Positions 1-9,331 of a stretch of DNA of 49,010 nucleotides are shown here, piece after piece. Below the pieces are notes generated by a model that was not told the DNA's origin, did not search any database, and saw only the letters and a list, made by a program, of their open reading frames with translations. This DNA comes from Acidobacteriota bacterium (GTDB lineage Bacteria > Acidobacteriota > Terriglobia > Acidiferrales > UBA7541): assembly GCA_003224525.1 (NCBI GenBank), contig QHZB01000104.1:1-49010 (forward strand), in the 5' to 3' direction. The position numbers and the translations under genes were made by a program. Numbering within the stretch: position 1 is the first letter of the stretch; every line of letters starts with the position of its first letter.

Positions 1-2
1 AA

Positions 3-101
3 ATTCTCAATTTCCGTTGGTCGCCGGACGGAAAGAGCCTCTGCATACTCCGCGGCCATACCGACTCCGACGTCGTCCTGCTGCAGGAATCCAACCGTTA
101 A
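3..101 (+). CDS. C-terminal end of a PD40/WD40-like (TolB-type propeller) protein, partial
   Basis: The window opens inside a gene. The third forward frame is open from the edge to a TAA at 99-101 and gives 32 residues containing FRWSPDGKSLCILRGHTDSD. The SPDGKxL signature is the hallmark of a PD40/TolB-type propeller blade, and in Acidobacteriota such blades often end serine/threonine kinases or winged-helix regulators. Only the last blade is visible, so the N-terminal function cannot be told. A longer overlapping reading frame (17-601) in another phase is unrelated to any family I recognise and is not preferred. Confidence 0.55.
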   Translation: MLNFRWSPDGKSLCILRGHTDSDVVLLQESNR

Positions 102-192
102 GCTTAACGCGTATGATCTGCCCTGGTGCTCCGCAAAAACTCCATCAAGCAATTTTCAACCAATATAACAATGTTACAGGGGGTCGAAAGAA

Positions 193-203
193 CAATTCGC
201 CAG
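193..203 (-). repeat. Solo IS-end motif CTGGCGAATTG
   Basis: One of nine exact copies in this window of CTGGCGAATTG or its complement, the shared terminal motif of a decayed IS family. Here it is flanked by a CCTGTCC-type extension (AACCTGTCC when read on the minus strand). No transposase is attached, so this is a solo end in the gap between the partial propeller gene and the TPR gene. The rest of that gap (102-344) shows nothing else recognisable. Confidence 0.7.
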
Positions 204-344
204 GGACAGGTTCCAGCGAGTCAGGGGATGCTCCTGATTCTATCACCTCTAGATTGAACGTGACGACCGCAATTCTCTCGACTATAATAACGAATGTCGC
301 GGCGGATTCCGGGGCGCTTAACTATAGTCTTGCGCTTTACAGCC

Positions 345-1919
345 ATGCCGGCGAGAACTCCTTACCGTGCGAAGTTGACTCACGTCACCGCTGCCTTTAT
401 TTGTCTTTCCCTGTTCCTGCTCTCCAGCTGGAGTACTGTCCGGGGGGACTCGGACCACATTCAGCAATCGATGCAATTTATGAGCAGCGGCAATCTGGCG
501 GAAGCAGAGAAGCAAGCCAGACTGGCCGTTCGCGATCCTTCAACCCGCGCGCTGGGATGGGCGACTTTGGGCACGATCAGAGTTCGCCAGAAGAAATATG
601 AAGAGGCCATAACATTCTTAAGAACCGCCGTGCGACTCGATCCCCGCCTGGCGGATGCTCGAATCGCGCTGGGTGAAGCCTATGTACTGACGGGAAGGAA
701 ACTTCAGGCCCGAGGACAGTTTGAGCAGACTCTTCGCGCTGATCCGGAAAATCAAAAAGCCCGTTTTGCCCTTGCGCAGCTCGAGACCGCAGACGGCAAG
801 TTCAGCGTTTCGCTTCGAGTAGCCGGACCGGCCCTGGCTGAGCTACATCATTCGGCCGATGGTATCCTGCTCCTGGCAAAAGACTATGCCGGCCTCAACC
901 AAATAGAATATCTGCTGGAGTTAGTGCCCGACTGGAAAGCTCTGCCCGAGGTCTCAGCCCGGGTTTCGCAGGACTTTGCATCATTACTTTCAGGCCGTGG
1001 TCTGAATCGGCAAGCACTCGAAGTTCTGGACACGGCTGCTAGTAACGGGAATGTTTCCTATGAGTTGGCGTTAGCCCTCGCCGATCTGTATTTGTCGACG
1101 GGCGACCTGAGTAAGGCCTTCAGCAACTACGAGGCGGCTCTGACTTTAAAACCGGATTGCATTGACTGCCTGAGGTATCTCGCTAAGATCGCCAGTCAGC
1201 AAAAGGATGCAGAAAGGGCTTTGGCCTACCTCATCAAAGCGAAGCGAATGCAGCCGGAAAACCCGGATGTTCTATTCGCGTTCGGGAAAGCCTGCCTTGA
1301 GCTGGAACTCCTGAACGACGCGGTCCCCGCCCTTGAGAGAGCAGCACAGTTGCGACCTGACAACGACTCCTACATCTATGTGCTGGGTTCTGCACACGTT
1401 TCCAAGAAAGAATATGATGCTGCCCTGAAGTTATTCCAGGCACTATTAAAGAAACACCCGGATGATTCCGTTCTGAACTATGCCATCGGATCGGTGTTTT
1501 TTCTTGAGGTAAAACTGGCTGACGCGGCAGAGTATCTTCAAAAGAGCATCCAGCTGAACCCGGATCAGAACGCCGCCTACTACTATCTGGGCTTGATAGC
1601 GGAAGGCAACGGTCACAATGACGAGGCTGTCGCGATACTGCGAGACTTATTGCGACGTTATCCTAATTACAGTCCGGCTTACGAAGCGCTGGGTGCGATA
1701 CTGCTAAAACAAAGAGATTATCCTCGAGCGCAGGAAGCCCTCGAGAAGGCAGTTCTTCTCGATCCTAATTCCGTGAAAGCACATTATCAACTTGGAATCT
1801 TGCTGGGACGCATTGGTAAGCAGGACGATGCGAATAAGGAGTGCGACATTATGAAACAGCTGGACGCACAAGAGGCGCGAAGAGCCGGCGTGCAGTTGCG
1901 TCTCCTGACTCCGCACTGA
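345..1919 (+). CDS. Secreted tetratricopeptide-repeat (TPR) protein
   Basis: TPR proteins are helical scaffolds for protein-protein contacts. The chosen ATG at 345 gives about 524 residues beginning with a signal peptide (basic PYRAKL, hydrophobic FICLSLFLLSSW), so the product is probably exported or periplasmic. An in-frame start at 294 would put 17 residues before the signal and is less likely. About a dozen 34-residue TPR units follow, with the typical A at position 8, G/Y at 11 and P at 32 (AVRLDPRLADARIALGEAY, SIQLNPDQNAAYYYLGLIA). No catalytic domain is seen. It stands alone: the next gene is convergent and 460 bp away. Partner unknown. Confidence 0.85.
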   Translation: MPARTPYRAKLTHVTAAFICLSLFLLSSWSTVRGDSDHIQQSMQFMSSGNLAEAEKQARLAVRDPSTRALGWATLGTIRVRQKKYEEAITFLRTAVRLDPRLADARIALGEAYVLTGRKLQARGQFEQTLRADPENQKARFALAQLETADGKFSVSLRVAGPALAELHHSADGILLLAKDYAGLNQIEYLLELVPDWKALPEVSARVSQDFASLLSGRGLNRQALEVLDTAASNGNVSYELALALADLYLSTGDLSKAFSNYEAALTLKPDCIDCLRYLAKIASQQKDAERALAYLIKAKRMQPENPDVLFAFGKACLELELLNDAVPALERAAQLRPDNDSYIYVLGSAHVSKKEYDAALKLFQALLKKHPDDSVLNYAIGSVFFLEVKLADAAEYLQKSIQLNPDQNAAYYYLGLIAEGNGHNDEAVAILRDLLRRYPNYSPAYEALGAILLKQRDYPRAQEALEKAVLLDPNSVKAHYQLGILLGRIGKQDDANKECDIMKQLDAQEARRAGVQLRLLTPH

Positions 1920-2383
1920 TCTTCCTAGGTGCCCTTCTGGCGCGAGGTGGGCGGATTTTGTACGCAACGTTGTCCTCTTCGCCTTGAAATCTCTTTTGGG
2001 AAGCTGCTTGCGGCATTGGCGAAAACTTGGTGCTTCGAAACCCGGTCTGTTCATTCCACCGTAGTTAAGGAGACTTGAGTAAGCTGGTTGCGGTTTCCAG
2101 TAACAAAGGACACCAGATTAGAGTGCGCCAATTGAGGGTCCCGATATACTTCCCGCGGTCCTCCGCAGTAGATCCGGATTTTTCGGCGGCCTGCGGATGC
2201 AAGCAATAGAGTTCGAGTCCGTCTGAGTTCATGTACCGACAGGGGAAGCAAGTGGCATTGATTTCCACCCTCATTACTATTCGATTGTTTTTTGCAGGAA
2301 GTAGATTCCTCGCTCGGAATAACAATCCACGCCTTTTTCAGCAGTCAGCTAGGCCATAAAGACTCTGCTGTGAATCTACCCAG
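1920..2383. other. Intergenic gap with no recognised feature
   Basis: This 464-bp gap separates two convergent genes. Short open frames exist on the minus strand (for example 2065-2325, with a cysteine-rich start ATCFPC), but I recognise no family and see no convincing ribosome binding site. No strong terminator hairpin with a T-tract was found. Confidence 0.4.
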
Positions 2384-4483
2384 CTAGTGTGACGTGGCGG
2401 ACCATTTCTTCCAAGTTGCATCCTTCTTCAGAAGAGGGATGTACACACCTCCAACGACAGAACGTGCCTGAAAGCCAACTTGCTTCCCGTCGGTCGTCCA
2501 GTACCAATCCGTGAGCGGGACGCGGCTCGGAGATTCATTCAAAAATCGCTGCACTGGGACGATAATAGCATCGAAATCCTCGCGGCTGCCCGCGAGTGTT
2601 GCCGTCCAAACCTCCCAGTCTAGTTTCGTGTAAGCGCTTCGATTATCCAGCGGCAAGCCGTATTTGCTGAGGTGAGCCTTGTAAAAACCGAATTCGGTTC
2701 TCTCGACGCTAGGCGGAAAAACATTTAAATCGAGAATCTGGTCCCAAACAAGGTTATATTTCTGACTCCAGCTTCCCGGCTTGTCAAAAGCCAGACGGAA
2801 ATGGTCGCCGTCCGCTGCGAGTTGCAGCCACTGCTGTGCCATATCCCGAGCGCGAGAGTGATATTTGCTGGCCTCGGAAGCGTGACCCGTCTTTTCGGCT
2901 AACTTGGCATATCCATCGAGAGCCAGAATCGCTTTGATCGACAGGTTTGCGTTGTGAGCGAGGTGGCCGGCGAAATCGTCCGTCGAAAGCTGGTTTGCCG
3001 GATCCATTCCTTCACGCTCGAGGTACTCGGCCCATTTCTGCAATTCAGGCCAATACTGGCTAGCAAAATCAGCCTTGCCCTCAGCCTTGGCCAGCGCAGT
3101 AAACAGCAACAGCATGTTGCCGCTCTCCTCCACCGGCATCTGGTCTTCGTCGGTTCGCTCTCCCCCGCCGTAAACCTGGCCGTTCGCTTTGGGGTAAGTG
3201 CCAAGGTCGTGCGGAGCAAAGGGAAAATGCCAACGGCCCGTTCGTGTGTACTGCATCAGAGGACGCAATTGAGCCTTCACCAGCTCAGGGTTGAAAAGGA
3301 GGAAAAATGGGGAGGATGGATAGATCACATCAACGGTGGAAATGCACCCATTACTGAAATTCTCTTTGGGAAACAACATTGGCTGTCCGTCAACATCCAC
3401 GGCCAGCTTATGCGCCGCAATGGTCTGCCGAAATGCCAGGGTAGCCAGCTCTGCGTATGCAGAGCCGCCCGCCTCTCGCAAATCCCCCAGCAGCTGATCA
3501 TCGAATCGGCGTGCGCGGCGTTCCAGATCGGGGTACTCCCGCTCCGCGGTTTCCAGGAGCTCGCCAATGCTCATTCCCTTCCGGCGCCAGTATGGGCGCA
3601 GCCAGCGGTTCAAGTACTCAATCGAATAGAGATCGTCATACCCGAGCAGAACGTGCCGCGAAACAGATGCCGTACCCACCTCAGCGAGATCAAATGCGGC
3701 CGCGAGTACTGCTGCTCGATCTGTACGCTGCGGCATGTCAACTTCGTCCGCCGGAAGCGCTTTGCCGGCGGCGAACGCTGGTTCGATTGCCTCTGCCGTT
3801 TGCGTCACCTCGGTAGCGCCAGGCTGATCAGGGATTGCTAGAAGCGCGTATCCCCAATCAATACGCAAATCGTCCCCGGATCTAGCCAGCACCGGCTGCT
3901 CGAAATTGGAGGTCCGCAAGACAGTCATTCCTTGCAGCCGCGAACGCGACCAGACGGACTCTTGCGTCCCTATATCAGTGGCCAGTCTACTGGACACTTC
4001 GAACAGGAGCCGTACGCTGTGTTTGGCCCCGTCAATTCCGGAAGCGGTCATCGTGATGTAACTGACAGGTCGCGAAAGGACATCGAGGTCAGAGGGCAAA
4101 AGAGGCGAAAGAAAGCTGACCTCAAATCTCACTCCTTGTTCTTCGAAGCGGTAAATCGTATGCGTAGGAGCGATTTCCAAGCTAGTCTGCTTCATTGCCG
4201 GAATAGAGCGAGGCCAAGCACCCATCCACCGAAAAGTTCGCCCATCAAGCTTTATCAGACCAGTTAACGGCTGAGGCGCTCCCGTCCAATGCCGTGTTGG
4301 TCCGTCGGTCAAATTATCATTCATCGACCAAATGCTGAAGTATGGATCGTGGGTGATGAGCGGGACGGCCGGCGCATGGCTCGATTGTGCGCGCGCGCAA
4401 ACAGATACTAATAGAATCACCGTCATTGCAGCCGATGGGAGAAAGGTGCCGGGGTAGGCGCGGATCCGCGCATTTGAGTGCAC
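2384..4483 (-). CDS. Exported GtaA-like protein (DUF4964/DUF5127/DUF4965/DUF1793)
   Basis: About 699 residues. The start is taken as GTG at 4483, because AGGAG (complement of 4491-4495) sits 7 bases upstream and this start yields a clean signal peptide ending ARA-QS; an ATG at 4426 is the alternative. After the signal, PLITHDPYFSIWS and LTDGPTRHWTG mark the N-terminal DUF4964 module, followed by a beta-rich DUF5127 region and an alpha/alpha-toroid C-terminal half (DUF4965/DUF1793) with KENFSNGCISTVDVIYPSSP and QVYGGGERTDEDQMPVEESG. The family is named after fungal glutaminase A, but its bacterial members have the fold of glycan-active enzymes, so the substrate is uncertain. It is divergent from the sensory operon at 4924 and may be one of its targets (inference). 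Confidence 0.85.
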   Translation of the reverse strand: MHSNARIRAYPGTFLPSAAMTVILLVSVCARAQSSHAPAVPLITHDPYFSIWSMNDNLTDGPTRHWTGAPQPLTGLIKLDGRTFRWMGAWPRSIPAMKQTSLEIAPTHTIYRFEEQGVRFEVSFLSPLLPSDLDVLSRPVSYITMTASGIDGAKHSVRLLFEVSSRLATDIGTQESVWSRSRLQGMTVLRTSNFEQPVLARSGDDLRIDWGYALLAIPDQPGATEVTQTAEAIEPAFAAGKALPADEVDMPQRTDRAAVLAAAFDLAEVGTASVSRHVLLGYDDLYSIEYLNRWLRPYWRRKGMSIGELLETAEREYPDLERRARRFDDQLLGDLREAGGSAYAELATLAFRQTIAAHKLAVDVDGQPMLFPKENFSNGCISTVDVIYPSSPFFLLFNPELVKAQLRPLMQYTRTGRWHFPFAPHDLGTYPKANGQVYGGGERTDEDQMPVEESGNMLLLFTALAKAEGKADFASQYWPELQKWAEYLEREGMDPANQLSTDDFAGHLAHNANLSIKAILALDGYAKLAEKTGHASEASKYHSRARDMAQQWLQLAADGDHFRLAFDKPGSWSQKYNLVWDQILDLNVFPPSVERTEFGFYKAHLSKYGLPLDNRSAYTKLDWEVWTATLAGSREDFDAIIVPVQRFLNESPSRVPLTDWYWTTDGKQVGFQARSVVGGVYIPLLKKDATWKKWSATSH

Positions 4484-4923
4484 GAGGCTGCTCCTGCTGG
4501 TGTAAGGTCGTTTACAGAAATGACTGCGGTTTCTAAGAGTTGAATTTTCCCGTGCGCCGCGAGTAAAGCGCAATCAGTTGTCTTCGCTATCCAGGAATAG
4601 TATGAATGTACTACGCCACGCTCCAACTTAGTGGCTTCTCTACGTTCTGCGCCAGTCAACGTGAATCACGTTCAAGGCTGGCTCGCTCAGGGGACCCGGA
4701 TTGCCTCGCGACAATTCGGATCGCAGGTCACGGTAGGTCACTCAAGCGTTTACGGAAAAAGTTTAATGTACTATAGTTCGCCGGTGCAGGTTTGCGGAAC
4801 CACGAAGGGTCTTCGCACAGCCTCAAGATCGTGGCATTTGAATTCCCCGATCGGTGGCGTGCCACTGCTGTTCTAGAAAGGCGCGGCGACGTGGTGTCAA
4901 TTCTGCGGCCTAAGGAGTTTTGA
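4484..4923. promoter_or_regulatory. Divergent intergenic region between GtaA-like gene and response regulator
   Basis: The 440 bp between the two start codons must hold the promoters of both divergent units. I could not identify convincing -35/-10 boxes or an operator palindrome, so only location and divergent arrangement support this call. AAGGAG precedes the response-regulator ATG at 4924 with a 6-base spacer. Confidence 0.35.
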
Positions 4924-5577
4924 ATGCGCTCCGCCACCACGGCTCGCAAAGAAGAGCGTAGCGGGTCAGTACGCATCTTCATAGTTGATGATCACGTGGC
5001 AATCCGCATTGGTCTAACGAGCATGCTTAGAGTGCAATCTGGCCTCGAGGTGCTGGGGACCGCCGCAAGCGGCAGAGACGCTCTGGCCTGCTTCGAATCC
5101 GGGGTCCCGGATATCGTGCTGGTTGATCTGAGAATGGCAGATATGGACGGGATCACTCTCCTTCGAGAACTGCACAAACGGTTTCCTTCAGTCCGCACAA
5201 TTGTTCTTACGAGTTATGACGCCGACGAGGATATCTATAACGCCGTCTGTGCCGGCGCCAAAGGCTATGTCGTGAAGGATGCACCCGAACAGGACCTGCT
5301 CGATGCTATATGTGCAGTCCGTGATGGTCGAACCTATTACCCGCCGCTGGTTGCATCGCGGCTTGCCGAACGACTCCAGCGTGCATCGCTCTCGTCGCGC
5401 GAGTTGGAGGTGCTAGAGATGTTGTCCAAAGGCCTGACGAACAAGGAGATCGCTGGCGCACTCAATTTAAGCAGACACACGGTCAGGTGCCATGTCGCTA
5501 ATATAACGGCCAAATTGAGCGTATCTGATCGAACCGAGGCGGTGGCCGTCGCATTCAAGCAGGGTATTATTCACTAA
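4924..5577 (+). CDS. NarL/LuxR-family response regulator
   Basis: 217 residues, ATG preceded by AAGGAG. Receiver domain about 17-130 with the acidic pair D22/D23 (FIVDDH), phospho-acceptor D68 (IVLVDLRM), T/S switch at LTSYD and the conserved lysine K118 (YVVKDA). C-terminal LuxR helix-turn-helix about 150-215 (LSSRELEVLEMLSKGLTNKEI, then a recognition helix around LSRHTVRCHV). This is the classic transcription-activating partner of HisKA_3 kinases. It is the first gene of a unit continuing with a binding-protein-like lipoprotein (82 bp downstream) and a HisKA_3 kinase, so it is almost certainly the cognate regulator. Targets are not known; the divergent GtaA-like gene and the downstream TonB locus are candidates by position. 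Confidence 0.93.
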   Translation: MRSATTARKEERSGSVRIFIVDDHVAIRIGLTSMLRVQSGLEVLGTAASGRDALACFESGVPDIVLVDLRMADMDGITLLRELHKRFPSVRTIVLTSYDADEDIYNAVCAGAKGYVVKDAPEQDLLDAICAVRDGRTYYPPLVASRLAERLQRASLSSRELEVLEMLSKGLTNKEIAGALNLSRHTVRCHVANITAKLSVSDRTEAVAVAFKQGIIH

Positions 5578-5659
5578 CAGGCAGGAGTTACTCTTCGAAT
5601 TTGTTCCTGATTGCGTCGCTGCAAATGGCATCTTTCGGTTGATTGGGCTTGGATGACTA

Positions 5660-6652
5660 TTGGATACAAGCGCGATTATTTCGAATAAGCGTAATCCCTT
5701 CCGTGACATTCACGCCGGAGCGCTGTTGGCTCTAGTCTTGACCTTGCTCGGGTGTGCACATCAACCGCCCACAATCGCATTTATCCCTGAGGAACCAAAT
5801 GATCTGTGGGAACCTGCACACATTGCTGCCACGAATGCTGCGCGTGGAAGTGGATTTGACCTTTATTGGAATGGACCTACGCGCAGGCACGATGTTCAAA
5901 GGCAGATTCTTATCCTTGACCATGCAATTCAGAAAGGAGTTCAGGGCATACTGATTGCCCCCACTGAGCCGCTGGCCCTAATGACACCGGTGCAACGAGC
6001 GGTTTCAAAGGGGCTGCCTACCGTAATTTTGGGATCCCCACTTCCGCTACCTGCGACTGGCACATTGTCTTATGTTCTTAATGACGAAGATGAGGAAGGA
6101 AAGCTCGCTGCCGTGCGTCTAGGGGAACGGTTGCACGGACGAGGCTCAGTTGCCGTATTAGGAGTCCATCCAGGCAGCGCAAGTCTCTTCCTTCGTTTGC
6201 GAGCTTTTGAGAATGCACTCGCTGTTGAATTCCCAGGCGTGACGATTACCTCAGCTCGCATGGGCTCTGCTGACGAAGCTGAAGCTGAACAGACTGCACG
6301 CGAGCTTCTAAATAGCGAGCCGAATATTGACGCGATTTTCGCATTAAGTGCGGTCGCCACGCTGGGCGCCTTTCGTGCACTCCGAGACGAACAAAATAGC
6401 AAAGTGCTGCTTGTCGGCTGTGACCAGCAGTACGATCTCCTCTATTACTTGAGTCTCGGCAAGATTGATTCCATCGTTGCTGAAAATACATATGAAATGG
6501 GCGAGCTTGGGATGAAGATAGTCATTGCGAAGAAACGCGGCGAAAATCCATCGCAGGTCATAAAGGTCAAACCGGTGCTAATCACACTAGAGAACATGTC
6601 CGCACCGGAGTTCGTTCCCATCCTCATCCATGACTGGAGACCTATGCCGTGA
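5660..6652 (+). CDS. Periplasmic sugar-binding-type (RbsB/LacI-fold) lipoprotein
   Basis: 330 residues starting at a TTG. No in-frame ATG or strong ribosome site is visible, so the start is the weakest part of the call. A lipobox LTLLGC places the lipidated cysteine at residue 32. The body is a type I periplasmic binding protein of the ribose-binding class: IAFIPEEPNDLWEPAHIAA (first strand and helix), a QKGVQGILIAPTEP hinge segment, RLGERLHGRGSVAVLG, and a C-terminal lobe with DAIFALSAVATLGAFRALRD and VLLVGCDQQ. No ABC permease or ATPase is near. The gene is instead followed with a 4-base overlap by a histidine kinase, so the protein probably senses a sugar-like ligand and signals to the kinase rather than delivering cargo (inference, by analogy with ChvE-VirA and XylFII-LytS). 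Confidence 0.85.
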   Translation: MDTSAIISNKRNPFRDIHAGALLALVLTLLGCAHQPPTIAFIPEEPNDLWEPAHIAATNAARGSGFDLYWNGPTRRHDVQRQILILDHAIQKGVQGILIAPTEPLALMTPVQRAVSKGLPTVILGSPLPLPATGTLSYVLNDEDEEGKLAAVRLGERLHGRGSVAVLGVHPGSASLFLRLRAFENALAVEFPGVTITSARMGSADEAEAEQTARELLNSEPNIDAIFALSAVATLGAFRALRDEQNSKVLLVGCDQQYDLLYYLSLGKIDSIVAENTYEMGELGMKIVIAKKRGENPSQVIKVKPVLITLENMSAPEFVPILIHDWRPMP

Positions 6653-8787
6653 CGCGTATCAGACGGATCCGTCGATGGATTATCCTCTCGAGCGCTGTTC
6701 TCGGCGGCCTCGTTATGTTGAGTATCGCTTTGTGGCAGGCACTGCGGACCGGCCTGCCGTACCACGATTCTTTTTCGGTGGGAAGAACGACAGAGTGGGA
6801 AAGCTATGACGGTACCTGGAGTGTCGCTGGAGGGGCTGCCCGCAACGATTCGGACGACCGCGGTGCGAAGTTCATGACGGGTTCTCCGAACTGGCGGGAC
6901 TACTCGGTGGAGGCAGATGTTGAACTTTTAGGACACTCGGGAGACGCTGGCCTCGTCATAAGGGCAACCGACGAGGAACAAGGTATTGACTCGTATCGCG
7001 GATACTACGCCGGCCTTCGCGTGCCGGATGGGACTTTGACTATTGGGCGTGCTAATTACGGGTGGGCGGAATACCAAAATTCGGTCATGCCGGGAGGGAT
7101 CAAGCCTTTTCGATGGTACCACGTCAAAGTGGTTGCATATGGCTGCACCGTCGCTGCATCCGCGGTGAACCCCGATACAGGTGAATCAGCGATTGCGGCT
7201 CTGGAGGAAGATCTCAATTCATGTTCCCGCACTGGTCGCATCGGGTTGAGATCATTTATGACCGGAGGTGTTTGGAAAAATGTCCACGTCGTTCCTGCAG
7301 CTGAGGCGGATCTTCTGCAAATGGCGGGCACGCACGATATTTCGCATTCAAGGCTAGTACCACTCACTTTACAGCAAGTGCTCGACGGTTGTAAACGCGC
7401 GCTCAAATCCCAACTCGACCGGCCTTCAGTACCACGGGTTCCTGCGCATACGGAGCCAATTCGGAATCTCCTGGTTGCTGCAGAGATGAAGACTTCCCCA
7501 ACATCGATCCGGGGCGCAGTCATTCTCGCTAAGCCCGCCTTGTATGTCGAGGATTCCACTGGTGGTGTGTCAATACCACAGGCAAACGATGCACCATTAA
7601 AGGTGGGTGATGAAGTTGAGGTCACTGGCATTGTCAAACAGAATGAGTTCAGCGCAACCATGGTGAACGCCACAGTTCGCTTGCTCTGGGCAGGCACAGC
7701 AAGTCCGCCTCTGGCGATCACGGTTTCTCAGGCGGCGACAGGAGCTTTTGACGCGCGTTTTGTTGAGTTAGAAGCTTTTCTCGACACAGTTGAAGAGACG
7801 GTGGATAAAAGCTTGATTCTCAGTCTGCATGATCGCGAGCAGCGTTTCCGAGCAATACTGAAGGGCTCCTCTGAAAACCAAAGGACTTCCTCACTCACTG
7901 AAGGCAGCCGGCTGCGCGTTCGCGGGGTTTGCGTCGCTTCTCCCGAATATACGAACCACCTTAGCCCATTCGTTGTGCTACTCCGTTCAATGGGCGACCT
8001 GCAACGAGTTGCCGGCCCGCCTTGGTGGAGCAAACGAAACATTATCGCGATTGTGAGTGGCATCGTTTTCTTCAGCCTTCTAGCTTGCATGTTTTACATT
8101 CGCGCAGAGCAATGGCGACTTCGCGCCATCCTTCAGGAGCGACAACGCCTCGCCCATGAATTGCACGACACGTTGGCACAGAGTTTTGCTGGAATCGGTT
8201 TCCAATTGAGAGCTATCGCAAAGCGAATGCCGAGAGATCTTCACGCCCTCCACGAGCAGCTTGAGGTCGCATCTCAATTGGTTGCACAAGGACATCAGGA
8301 GGCAAGGCGAAGTATTTCTACGTTGCGTCCGGGCGGGCTTGATTCAATCGAACTTCTGCCTGCGCTGGCTCACACCGCCCAAGCCATGGTTGCGGGTGGT
8401 CCCGTCACAGTCGACGTCATGGCAAAGGGCTCTTCGTGGCAGATACCGTTGAAGGTGGCAGACGTTTTGTATAGGGTCGGTGTGGAAGCCATCGCAAACG
8501 CCGTTCGCCATGCACAGGCGACGCGTATCGGCGTCGTCGCAGAGTACAAGGCCCAAGAGCTAATTCTCACAGTTGAAGACAATGGAATCGGATTTGTCAG
8601 AGAAGAAGTGTCAGAGGGTTTCGGGTTATTGGGCATGACGAAGAGAGTGGAGAGTGTGGGCGGAGCAATCTGCATAAAGAGCGTCCCCGGGGCCGGAACG
8701 AGTGTCCAGATCGCGGTTTCGCTGCCAAGACCATTCATGTCAGGCTGGCCTTCTTATCGAAAATACGACCGAGCCGCCATGAGCTAG
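6649..8787 (+). CDS. Hybrid-ectodomain sensor histidine kinase (HisKA_3/HATPase)
   Basis: 712 residues from a GTG that overlaps the previous stop by 4 bases (GTGA), implying translational coupling. Order: TM helix about 11-30; a ConA/LamG-like beta-sandwich about 37-215 (YHDSF, WESYDGTWSVAGGAARN, VEADVELLGHSGDAGLVIRA), related to the 3-keto-disaccharide-hydrolase/DUF1080 fold; an OB-fold-like region about 270-450 (YVEDSTGGVSI, LKVGDEVEVTGIV); TM helix about 463-484; HisKA_3 dimerisation domain with phospho-acceptor H506 in ERQRLAHELHDTLAQ; HATPase with N617 and D644-NGIGF. The periplasmic part between the two membrane segments is over 400 residues and looks built to contact a glycan or the lipoprotein encoded just upstream. 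Partner of the regulator at 4924. Confidence 0.93.
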   Translation: MTRIRRIRRWIILSSAVLGGLVMLSIALWQALRTGLPYHDSFSVGRTTEWESYDGTWSVAGGAARNDSDDRGAKFMTGSPNWRDYSVEADVELLGHSGDAGLVIRATDEEQGIDSYRGYYAGLRVPDGTLTIGRANYGWAEYQNSVMPGGIKPFRWYHVKVVAYGCTVAASAVNPDTGESAIAALEEDLNSCSRTGRIGLRSFMTGGVWKNVHVVPAAEADLLQMAGTHDISHSRLVPLTLQQVLDGCKRALKSQLDRPSVPRVPAHTEPIRNLLVAAEMKTSPTSIRGAVILAKPALYVEDSTGGVSIPQANDAPLKVGDEVEVTGIVKQNEFSATMVNATVRLLWAGTASPPLAITVSQAATGAFDARFVELEAFLDTVEETVDKSLILSLHDREQRFRAILKGSSENQRTSSLTEGSRLRVRGVCVASPEYTNHLSPFVVLLRSMGDLQRVAGPPWWSKRNIIAIVSGIVFFSLLACMFYIRAEQWRLRAILQERQRLAHELHDTLAQSFAGIGFQLRAIAKRMPRDLHALHEQLEVASQLVAQGHQEARRSISTLRPGGLDSIELLPALAHTAQAMVAGGPVTVDVMAKGSSWQIPLKVADVLYRVGVEAIANAVRHAQATRIGVVAEYKAQELILTVEDNGIGFVREEVSEGFGLLGMTKRVESVGGAICIKSVPGAGTSVQIAVSLPRPFMSGWPSYRKYDRAAMS

Positions 8788-9221
8788 TTCGCAGCCATTT
8801 GACGGAGTGAAGTATCACGGCGGAACCTTGCATCTTTTGGGAACTCGGTGCAAGAACGCGGAAGATCCGAGAGACCGGCTAAAACCACAAAATCTCCGCC
8901 CATTCATCTTACCTTCCCCACACCGTTCGCGAACCAGGTGGCTTGGATTTCTGCGCGGCCCGCGGCAATGCACGTTGCCAGCGGGCATGCGATTCTTATT
9001 AAGAATGCCCGATCCAATGCCCCATTGCGCCGCGGTGAGGTGCGATGGTTTTAGTCGCGAGACATAGAACAAAATAGAAGGAATCTGATCTGACGCTCTA
9101 AGCTCTAGTACAGATGTACTAGACAAAAAGAACACAAATAAGCGATTGCACCCATTCGTAAAACTGCATATATGAGGTTACAAGTTTTCGACGAAGGCCC
9201 GGGGGTCAAAGGATTCGCGGG
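8788..9221. other. Intergenic gap with an imperfect stem-loop
   Basis: Between the kinase and the TonB locus. The only structure I see is an imperfect inverted repeat at 8982-9011: CGGGC and ATTCTT pair with AAGAAT and GCCCG around a 3-base loop, with a 5-base bulge (ATGCG) on the left arm. There is no T-tract, so it is not a standard terminator. Short reading frames here show no family resemblance. Confidence 0.35.
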
Positions 9222-9233
9222 TTAAGCGCTTAG
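9222..9233. promoter_or_regulatory. Putative LacI-family operator 1 (TTAAGCGCTTAG)
   Basis: The palindrome TAAGCGCTTA centred on CG has the form expected for a LacI/GalR-family operator. It is followed by GCT, making AAGCGCTTAGCT identical over 12 bases to site 2. The centre lies about 105 bp upstream of the receptor ATG. The LacI regulator encoded at 16693, downstream in the same locus, is the natural candidate to bind it. Confidence 0.6.
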
Positions 9234-9299
9234 CTTCTGGGTTAAAAAGCAGACCAATCCGTCAGCGCTCTTACCATCTCGGCTTGGGCTTTTTGAAGC

Positions 9300-9311
9300 A
9301 AGCGCTTAGCT
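9300..9311. promoter_or_regulatory. Putative LacI-family operator 2 (AAGCGCTTAGCT)
   Basis: Second copy of the AAGCGCTT palindrome, centred 76 bp from site 1 and about 28 bp before the receptor start codon, close to the ribosome site GGGGGAGG (9317-9324). Two near-identical sites in one promoter region suit repression by a tetramer or a pair of dimers. An 8-base palindrome alone occurs by chance about once per 65 kb; the 12-base repetition in one leader is what supports the call. Confidence 0.6.
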
Positions 9312-9331
9312 AGCTTGGGGGAGGATGCAAG

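Noticed and set aside
17-601. 194-codon plus-strand frame at the left edge
   Set aside because: It overlaps both the propeller end and the TPR signal peptide in another phase and shows no family features.
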